The notes under the pieces: model-generated
The model's input: the letters and a program-made list of their open reading frames with translations, nothing else
Told to the model about the DNA's origin: nothing
Database searches by the model: none
Assembly (NCBI RefSeq): GCF_013304825.1
Contig: NZ_JAAWUO010000023.1
Location: 1 to 38,869, forward strand
DNA: 38,869 nucleotides
Source: Blautia schinkii
GTDB taxonomy: Bacteria > Bacillota > Clostridia > Lachnospirales > Lachnospiraceae
Direction of reading: 5' to 3'
In this document: positions 33,231-38,869 of the stretch, piece by piece
How the letters are laid out: each line of letters opens with the position of its first letter
Numbering within the stretch: the first letter of the stretch is position 1
Position numbers and translations under genes: made by a program

Positions 33231-34085
33231 TCAGGTCTGATCTTTGCCTGCAAACCCACACCGGATCGCCTGTGTCGGACATATCTTTTTACATCTTCCA
33301 CATCGGATGCATTCTGTACTGTTTGGATTTTCCGTCGGATCGACCTCCATCTGGCAGATATTTCTGCATTTTCCGCAGTGAACACATTTTTCTTTATCTA
33401 CTCTGTAACGAAAAACGGAAACTTTATTAAATACCGAATAAAAAGCTCCCAGCGGGCAGATATACTTACAGAATGGCCGGTATATCATAATTGATAAGAT
33501 AATGGTGATCACCAGGATCGTATTTTTCCACATGTACAGCCAGCCTACTGCACTTCGCATGGATTTGTTCAGCAGCACCAGCGGGATACCTCCCTCCAGC
33601 GTTCCTGCCGGGCAGATCAGCTTGCAGAAATATGGCGCTCCCTGCCCCATGATATCTACTACAAACATGGGAAGTATGATCACAAATACAAGAAAGATCA
33701 CATATTTCAGTTTTCGCAGAAGTTTATCCCCACGAAATGTCCGGATCTTCTTTGGAAAAGGAATCTTGTTCAACAGATCCTGGATCAGTCCAAAGGGGCA
33801 GAGAAATCCGCACACCAGTCTTCCAAGCAACGCTCCCACAAAGATCAGAAATCCAGCTACATAATATGCCATCTTGAAGTTCCAGCTTCCGATCACAGCC
33901 TGAAGGGAACCAATGGGACAGGCCCCTCTTGCCCCGGGGCAGGAATAGCAGTTCAGCCCCGGAACACAGACATTTTTCAGTTTTCCGGTATAGATCTTTC
34001 CAGTCACAAAGCCTGATATGTGACTGTTTGTAAGGGCCGCCCACAATGCCTGAATTCCATGCCGCGGCCATTCATTTATTTTCAT
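33231..34085 (-). CDS. NapH/MauN-like membrane 4Fe-4S protein
   Basis: This 284-aa membrane protein has about four to five hydrophobic helices. Near the start, Cys40, Cys46, Cys49 and Cys56 occur in NVCVPGLNCYSCPGARGACP; further Cys pairs are in GRLVCGFLCPFGL and PFCKYICPLGA. The tail holds two ferredoxin-type motifs, CVHCGKCRNIC and CIRCGRCKKICP. The layout is that of NapH-like quinol-interacting or electron-transfer proteins. I start at the ATG at 34085; a TTG at 34106 would lie inside the preceding small gene. It probably passes electrons across the membrane to the CXXC protein and the TlpA-like protein of the same operon. Confidence 0.85.
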   Translation of the reverse strand: MKINEWPRHGIQALWAALTNSHISGFVTGKIYTGKLKNVCVPGLNCYSCPGARGACPIGSLQAVIGSWNFKMAYYVAGFLIFVGALLGRLVCGFLCPFGLIQDLLNKIPFPKKIRTFRGDKLLRKLKYVIFLVFVIILPMFVVDIMGQGAPYFCKLICPAGTLEGGIPLVLLNKSMRSAVGWLYMWKNTILVITIILSIMIYRPFCKYICPLGAFYSVFNKVSVFRYRVDKEKCVHCGKCRNICQMEVDPTENPNSTECIRCGRCKKICPTQAIRCGFAGKDQT

Positions 34086-34092
34086 CTTCTTA

Positions 34093-34245
34093 TTATCCAA
34101 TGCCAATACACTCCATACAGATGTTGATCGCTTTTGTAAAAACTACAGATACCTCACCTCTGCAGATTCCCAGTATCATCAGTAAAATTCCAAAAACTGC
34201 CAGAGCAGGTCCGATCCACCTGGATTCTGTTATTTTCCGAATCAT
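34093..34245 (-). CDS. CD1871A-like small membrane protein with CXXC motif
   Basis: This 50-aa protein starts at an ATG at 34245 after GGAGAGTG, with MIRKITESRWIGPALAVFGI. It has one membrane helix (about 12-28), then RGEVSVVFTKAINICMECIGIG with a C-terminal Cys-Met-Glu-Cys. This matches the short CD1871A-type CXXC proteins of Clostridia, which lie between a TlpA-like gene and a 4Fe-4S membrane gene, exactly as here. It probably exchanges thiol/disulfide electrons at the membrane; this is inference. It ends seven bases before the next ATG. Confidence 0.85.
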   Translation of the reverse strand: MIRKITESRWIGPALAVFGILLMILGICRGEVSVVFTKAINICMECIGIG

Positions 34246-34272
34246 TTTTTCACTCTCCGTAATGATCATCTT

Positions 34273-35421
34273 TTACTTTGAAACGTTTTTAAGCTCTTTT
34301 TCCACGATTTCCTTCCATTCGTCCAGTGTATGGCTTCCTGTATAGGTATCGCCTACAATGTTTCCATCTTTGTCAACAAAAAATGTTTCAGGAAATGCGG
34401 AAATCCCCTGCAGACGACCGTTCATCATAGTGGTATCCGGTGTCAGGAACGGATATTCTGCTTTTGTTTTTTCCTGAAGAATGCCTGCTTTTTTTACAGC
34501 CTCCTCGTCCTGATTTCCCTTTTCATCTGTAGTATCAAGCACCACGCCTGCTACTCCGACACCTTTATCTTTCATTTCTTTATAAAGCTCCTGAAGTTCC
34601 GGAATTTCTTTTACACATGGTGAACACCAGGTTGTAAAAACATTTACCAGCGTCAGGTCATAGTCACTGAATACTTTTTCTGTATATGTTTTTCCATCTA
34701 TTCCTGTTGTTTCAAATTTTCCTACAGATTTTACATCCTCCGGGTTACTGCTGGTATCCTGTGGCTGGTCAAACACGGAAATATTCTGATACGGTGCCAT
34801 TTCCGTAATGTCGGTTTTGATCTTTTCCAGCTCCTTTGTCAGCTTTTCATCTGCATCTTTGTTGGTGCTCAGATAATATTTGTATTTCCCGTCACTGCTG
34901 CTTCCAAGCTCTTTATGCTCTGTACAGCCAGTGATCTCATCCAGCTTTTTCTGTGAAGCTTCGTCATAAACGCCAATTGTACCAATTCTGTCCAGACCTG
35001 CCACCCAGTCGTCATATCCTGTTCCCATCTTCTGTATTTCGGCATTTTTCTGTTCCTCTGTCATTTTACTCCAGCTTACATAAGCATATGTCACTGCATT
35101 GGTCTGATTCTCAAAATCTTCCGTGGTAAGCATTGCAATGCTCTGGTCCTTGATCTGCTTTAACAGCTCCTTCGAAAGTGAAAGCTTCAGTCCCAGAAAC
35201 GGATATTCATAAGAATCCTGTGCCTTGCAGGTTACGTCGGAAGGCTTAAATGTACCTGCCACCAGATCTGATGAAACTGCCTCTCCATCCACCATCATTG
35301 CCGCTCCGGGATCTGCTGTTTCCGTACTTTCCGCCGCTGTTACCGGTACGCTTCCAAATGCAGATATTCCTAATACCGCAGCTGCCATAAGTGCTGTTAT
35401 TTTCTGTGTTCTTAATTTCAT
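34273..35421 (-). CDS. Secreted TlpA/ResA-like thiol-disulfide protein with an extra N-terminal domain
   Basis: This 382-aa protein has a signal peptide (about 1-30, cleavage near VTAAES; no lipobox). Residues about 60-215 form an unrecognised charged domain. A redoxin/TlpA domain follows (about 230-380) with catalytic CSPC at 266-269 in VFTTWCSPCVKEIP and the cis-Pro region ISAFPETFFVDKDG. Usual TlpA proteins are about 180-200 aa, so the N-terminal domain is the unusual part. AAGGGAGAA precedes the ATG. It leads the operon with the CXXC and 4Fe-4S proteins, and is divergent from the two-component system at 35627. Confidence 0.88.
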   Translation of the reverse strand: MKLRTQKITALMAAAVLGISAFGSVPVTAAESTETADPGAAMMVDGEAVSSDLVAGTFKPSDVTCKAQDSYEYPFLGLKLSLSKELLKQIKDQSIAMLTTEDFENQTNAVTYAYVSWSKMTEEQKNAEIQKMGTGYDDWVAGLDRIGTIGVYDEASQKKLDEITGCTEHKELGSSSDGKYKYYLSTNKDADEKLTKELEKIKTDITEMAPYQNISVFDQPQDTSSNPEDVKSVGKFETTGIDGKTYTEKVFSDYDLTLVNVFTTWCSPCVKEIPELQELYKEMKDKGVGVAGVVLDTTDEKGNQDEEAVKKAGILQEKTKAEYPFLTPDTTMMNGRLQGISAFPETFFVDKDGNIVGDTYTGSHTLDEWKEIVEKELKNVSK

Positions 35422-35551
35422 TGTTTATATTCTCCCTTCTGATATCACCGGCCCATATCCGGAACCAGCATATATTTTATATGTAAATTTTGTTCTCTGT
35501 AGCCTTACTATATCATCCCCTGTATAAAATCTCTGTTAAGAAACAAAAAAA

Positions 35552-35580
35552 TTTACAGGAATTTTATGCTATACATGATA
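35552..35580 (+). promoter_or_regulatory. Possible promoter of the OmpR-type two-component operon
   Basis: TTTACA (35552-35557) and ATGATA (35575-35580) are 17 bp apart and about 47 bp before the response-regulator ATG. The -10 is weak; a TATTAT just downstream (35579-35584) is an alternative. Confidence 0.4.
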
Positions 35581-35626
35581 TTATAGATAACAAAGCAAAA
35601 TCAACTGTTTTTTTGGAGGATTTATT

Positions 35627-36304
35627 ATGCATATATTGATAATCGAAGATGAACAGCAGCTCTGCCAGTCTATTGCGGAGGGACTTCGTATGGATGGCTA
35701 TGAAGCGGACACATGTTTTGACGGGGATGAAGGACTGGAATTATGTCTGGTGGAAAATTATGATCTCATCCTTCTTGATCTGAATCTTCCAGGCGTTGAT
35801 GGTCTGGAAATCCTGCGCCAGTTTCGGGAATCCGATACTTCCACTCCCGTTTTGATCCTCTCTGCCAGAGGACAGATCCAGGACAAGGTTGAAGGGCTTG
35901 ATCTCGGTGCCAATGACTATCTCACAAAGCCTTTTCATTTTGAAGAGCTGGAGGCACGGATCCGAAGTCTGACACGAAGAAAATTCATCCAGCAGGATGT
36001 GTGTCTGCAATGCGGACGTATCAGCTTTGATACCCGTACAAGAAAGACCAGTATCGATGGACTCCCCCTTTCTCTGACCCGAAAGGAAAGTTCTCTTCTG
36101 GAATATTTCCTTCTTCATCAGAACCGTATCATAAGCCCGGAAGAAATGATCGAGCATATCTGGGACGGAAGCGTCAACAGTCTCAGCAATTCCATTCGTG
36201 TCCACATTTCTTCTCTTCGAAAAAAACTGCGCACTGCTCTCGGCTTTGATCCAATACAGAATAAGATCGGCCAGGGTTACATTTTAACGGAGGATATACA
36301 ATGA
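35627..36304 (+). CDS. OmpR-family response regulator
   Basis: This 225-aa regulator has a receiver with acidic pair in IIEDE, phospho-Asp51 in LILLDLNLP, Ser in LILSARG and Lys in TKPF, then a winged-helix domain (about 130-222) with LTRKESSLLEYFLLHQNRII. TTGGAGGA precedes the ATG. It overlaps the kinase gene by four bases (ATGA). The divergent TlpA redox operon 205 bp away is its likely target. Confidence 0.93.
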   Translation: MHILIIEDEQQLCQSIAEGLRMDGYEADTCFDGDEGLELCLVENYDLILLDLNLPGVDGLEILRQFRESDTSTPVLILSARGQIQDKVEGLDLGANDYLTKPFHFEELEARIRSLTRRKFIQQDVCLQCGRISFDTRTRKTSIDGLPLSLTRKESSLLEYFLLHQNRIISPEEMIEHIWDGSVNSLSNSIRVHISSLRKKLRTALGFDPIQNKIGQGYILTEDIQ

Positions 36305-37467
36305 AAAAAACAACCGGAAAACTATCTCTTCAATGGCGTCTGACACTGATCATTGCGTTGCTTATGACAGTCACCTGCATTCTGATGTATTTTTTTATCA
36401 GCCAGTCCGCAGTTGCCGGAATGGAGGATCTGGGAGATTACATGATACGGATCGATAACACAGATTCTACTCCCATCACCTTTAATATGAATCCCTCCGT
36501 CTTATTTCCGGAGCTTTCGGATCAGCTGCAGCTGACCAAAAAACTGTTTCTCACCAAAGGACTCATGGTAACCGGAATCATCATCCTTCTCAGCAGTATC
36601 TGCACATATTTTATCAGCCGTCAGGCATTACTTCCTCTTCGCAGACTCAGCCAGGAAGTGAACAAAATAGAGGTCCAGAACCTTTCAGAGGCTCTTGAAG
36701 TTCCTGCTACCAATGACGAGATTTCCCGCCTGACAATTTCATTTAACAAAATGCTCGCACGCCTGGATGAAGCTTTTACTGCCCAGAAGCAATTTTCTGC
36801 CAATGCAGCCCATGAGCTGAGGACTCCTCTTGCCGTTATCCAGACAAATCTGGAGGTTTTTGCCCGCAGGGAAGCACCTGCTTTAAAAGATTATCAGGAG
36901 ATTTTTGCCATGCTCCAGGAACAGACCGGGCGACTTTCCCATCTGGCTGAAATCCTCCTGGATATGACCGGTGTACAGACTGTTGAACGTTCCGAAAGGA
37001 TCTCTCTGGCAGCACTGACTGATGAGGTTTTCTGCGACCTGGCTTCCGTAGCGGAACAGAAGGATGTTGAACTGATCCAGCAGGAGGGAGACTGCATCAT
37101 TACCGGAAGCTATCTGCTGCTGTATCGCGCTGTGTACAATCTTGTGGAAAATGCGATCAAATACAATCACTCCGGTGGAAAAGTAACCGTAAATATCCAT
37201 CTTTCCGGAGAAACAACAGATACATCCACGTCTGTCAATTATGTCTTTCTTGAAGTCTCCGACACCGGAATCGGCATTCCTCCTGAATATCAGGAAAAAA
37301 TCTTCACCCCGTTCTTCCGTGTGGACAAATCAAGAAGCCGCGCTATGGGAGGTGCCGGCCTGGGGCTTGCACTTGTCAGTGAAATTGTCAGACAGCATAA
37401 CGGACAGGTAAAAGTACTGGAAAGCAGCAAAAAAGGCAGCATGATCGCAATCATGCTGCCAGTCTGA
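36301..37467 (+). CDS. Sensor histidine kinase
   Basis: This 388-aa kinase has two membrane helices (about 13-33 and 85-105) around a short (~50-aa) extracellular loop, a HAMP-like linker, His171 in SANAAHELRTPLAVI, N box YNLVENAIKYN, G1 VSDTGIGIP, F box FTPFFRVDKSRS and G2 GGAGLGLALV. All catalytic motifs are intact. The small loop has no Cys, so it is not itself a thiol sensor. Pairs with the preceding regulator. Confidence 0.93.
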   Translation: MKKTTGKLSLQWRLTLIIALLMTVTCILMYFFISQSAVAGMEDLGDYMIRIDNTDSTPITFNMNPSVLFPELSDQLQLTKKLFLTKGLMVTGIIILLSSICTYFISRQALLPLRRLSQEVNKIEVQNLSEALEVPATNDEISRLTISFNKMLARLDEAFTAQKQFSANAAHELRTPLAVIQTNLEVFARREAPALKDYQEIFAMLQEQTGRLSHLAEILLDMTGVQTVERSERISLAALTDEVFCDLASVAEQKDVELIQQEGDCIITGSYLLLYRAVYNLVENAIKYNHSGGKVTVNIHLSGETTDTSTSVNYVFLEVSDTGIGIPPEYQEKIFTPFFRVDKSRSRAMGGAGLGLALVSEIVRQHNGQVKVLESSKKGSMIAIMLPV

Positions 37468-37489
37468 ATATATTTGTATTACATTTACT

Positions 37490-38008
37490 TTATATGCTCA
37501 TGAACGCAGTCTCTTTACGATCTGCGTTCAAATCCGAGTATATTTTTTCAACAATACTGTCTGTATCCATTTCGCAGGTAATAGCCTGTTCCCTGAGAGC
37601 TGAAGAAAAATCTTTTTCTCTCCACCATCTGCGCATATCTTTTTCACCAAATTCTCTGTTTCTTGTATTATGCCGTCTCACGGTTTCTTCAAACGACAGA
37701 TCAAAATAATATGCGTATACATTTGAACCATATAATTCATTTGCCAGTTCAAACAACGAACGATACCATTCATCATACATGATCCCTTCCAGGATAGAAA
37801 ATTCGCTGTGTTCCCTTCCGTATCGTAAAAGTTCTGCCATAAGCGGCAAAGCCTTTGTATCTATGCCATCATCAACCCACAGCATATTTCTTCTGATCTC
37901 ATCCTGTGATATCAGCATTATATTACGTCCTAGCTTTTTCTGTAATGCCTTCGCTACGGTTGTTTTTCCACTTCCTGAGTTTCCTCTGAAAATGATTAAT
38001 TTTCCCAT
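37490..38008 (-). CDS. P-loop kinase (zeta-toxin/AAA_33-like)
   Basis: This 172-aa protein has Walker A at 8-16 (RGNSGSGKTT), then SQDEIRRNML, ILEGIMYDEWY (Walker B-like) and a lid region with RRHNTRNREFGEKDMRRWW. This fits small-molecule or nucleotide kinases of the AAA_33 group, related to zeta toxins and polynucleotide kinases. Proteins like this are common, often uncharacterised, in Lachnospiraceae. I start at the ATG at 38008, preceded by AAAGGGAA; a TTG seven codons earlier overlaps that site. No antitoxin gene is beside it. Confidence 0.8.
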   Translation of the reverse strand: MGKLIIFRGNSGSGKTTVAKALQKKLGRNIMLISQDEIRRNMLWVDDGIDTKALPLMAELLRYGREHSEFSILEGIMYDEWYRSLFELANELYGSNVYAYYFDLSFEETVRRHNTRNREFGEKDMRRWWREKDFSSALREQAITCEMDTDSIVEKIYSDLNADRKETAFMSI

Positions 38009-38337
38009 GTGCTGCTTTTTCCCTTTCAATACAAAATACAGAATTTTTATGACCGTCCAGTCTTATTTTACAGCTTTTTATTCCAACTGACAATATTCCC
38101 AGTGCTATGATCATTTTATTTAACCTCTATGCTCTCCATAGGCATTCTTCTTTCTCTGTATTTTGCTCTGTTTCTGTAATCTCAGTTACTGTCTATACAA
38201 TAGCATCGTATATTTTATCCGTACATGTTCATTGTATAAATCTTTATGTTTATAATATAATTTTCACTGCAAAAAATCCCCGGAACACGGATAGGATTCC
38301 GTATTCAGGGGACTCTTTTTCTGCACTTGCATCTATT
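38009..38337. other. Gene-free stretch
   Basis: About 330 AT-rich bases between the P-loop kinase and the truncated PD-(D/E)XK gene. Apart from the terminator at 38271-38312 and presumably the kinase promoter, I see no convincing gene, RNA or repeat. The open frames here are short, lack ribosome-binding sites and resemble no known protein. Confidence 0.5.
38271..38312 (-). terminator. Terminator of the PD-(D/E)XK gene
   Basis: On the minus strand a long imperfect stem (TCCCCTGAATACGGA with TCCGTGTTCCGGGGA) is followed by six T (complement of 38271-38276). It lies about 25 bp after the stop at 38338. Confidence 0.85.
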
Positions 38338-38869
38338 TTATTGTTTATGATACCTCTCGATCACACAGGTATGTTGCTTTATTTTTTTATCATAATTGAT
38401 TCCTGCAAGCAGGAGATTTCCATGATAGTCTTTCAGTGCATCTACATATTGCTTTTCTTTAATCTGTGATATGGCTCCATGGGCATCTTTGTCCCATTTC
38501 AGTTCAATGACTGCTGCCGGTTTGTCAGCGTATAACTTTCTTGGGATAAGGCAGATATCTGCAAAGCCTTTTCCGGTTGGCAGTTCCCGGATAACTGTAT
38601 AGTACTCTCTGGCAAAATAAAATGCCAGATTAATGGTGCAGCTCAAAGAATTTTCATCGTTGTACTGAAGAACCGAAATTTCTCTGTGTGCCTGATCAAT
38701 TCCTTTTGCAACTGCTTCCCCATCCAGATTCCACAATGCTTCCAGGAGTTTTCTGGAAGACTCTACCGACTGTATGACTTCTTTCCAGTCCATGGTGCTG
38801 ATGGCATTTATATACTGCCACTCAAAATGTGATTAAACATACTCACATCGAGATAATGCGGATTCTCAC
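38338..38869 (-). pseudogene. C-terminal part of an AAA-ATPase/PD-(D/E)XK nuclease-type protein, probably broken
   Basis: From 38793 down, 151 codons read like the C-terminal nuclease-like domain of the large (~550-aa) AAA-ATPase-like/PDDEXK_9 proteins common in gut anaerobes: SVESSRKLLEALWNLDGEAV, GKGFADICLIPRK with the motif Asp, and AAVIELKWDKDA with the Glu-x-Lys pair. The ATPase part is missing. Upstream, the same frame continues as FEWQYINAIST, plausible family sequence, before a TAA about 15 codons above the ATG. Another frame is open to the window edge (NPHYLDVSMFNHILSG). This suggests a frameshift or truncation. No ribosome-binding site is seen before 38793. Confidence 0.65.

Noticed and set aside
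1..38869. CRISPR arrays, tRNA or rRNA genes, insertion sequences, prophage
   Set aside because: No regularly spaced repeats, cloverleaf with CCA end, transposase or phage genes were seen.

Overview
The window looks like chromosomal DNA of a gut-type Lachnospiraceae (Clostridia; Blautia/Ruminococcus-like). The evidence is low-to-medium GC, AGGAGG ribosome-binding sites, the family-level look of most proteins, a ZTP riboswitch-controlled formate--tetrahydrofolate ligase as in acetogen-type folate metabolism, a CD1871A-type small CXXC protein, and BioB/BioY without the rest of the biotin pathway. The genus is an inference. No rRNA, tRNA, CRISPR array, complete IS element or prophage was seen. 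Most genes lie on the minus strand.

Layout. (1) 1-5017: the edge of one gene, then a divergent regulatory locus. A LytTR response regulator and a 7-TM GHKL histidine kinase (plus strand) face a stand-alone receiver-like protein and a large secreted propeller-like protein (minus strand), with repeats between them. (2) 5128-9520: a heterodimeric ABC exporter-type pair and a TetR regulator whose promoter carries a perfect 36-bp palindrome. (3) 9530-12623: two alpha/beta hydrolases and a SAM methyltransferase, with a broken second methyltransferase and a 65-bp scrap of a second hydrolase between them. (4) 12848-17031: a YgjV-like membrane protein, an FGGY (sedoheptulokinase-like) kinase, a cytidylate-kinase-like protein and a MATE transporter. 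The MATE gene is preceded by two related hairpin/terminator elements starting at its predicted +1. (5) 17063-21460: TrkH, TrkA, a KdpD lacking its N-terminal domain, and KdpE: potassium uptake and its likely sensor. (6) 21768-26339: bioB-bioY, a CmpB-like membrane protein, and a MarR-MATE operon. (7) 26381-31178: a GabT-like aminotransferase with a PucR-type regulator, palindromic operator and leader terminator; two MGMT-family repair proteins; a deletion scar fusing a Y-family polymerase start to a YolD-like end; and a BrnT/BrnA toxin-antitoxin pair. (8) 31210-33097: fhs with promoter, ZTP riboswitch and terminator. (9) 33231-37467: a redox cluster (TlpA-like lipoprotein/secreted thioredoxin, 50-aa CXXC membrane protein, NapH-like 4Fe-4S membrane protein) divergent from an OmpR-type two-component system. 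(10) 37490-38869: a P-loop kinase and the C-terminal part of a PD-(D/E)XK/AAA-type protein, probably broken.

The most interesting unexplained signals are the tandem covarying leader hairpins before the MATE gene (16862-17031), the propeller/pseudo-receiver/LytTR divergon (209-4993), the TlpA-CXXC-ferredoxin relay with its own two-component system (33231-37467), and the gabT control region (27827-27975). Everything is read by eye from the sequence; no database search or folding program was run.
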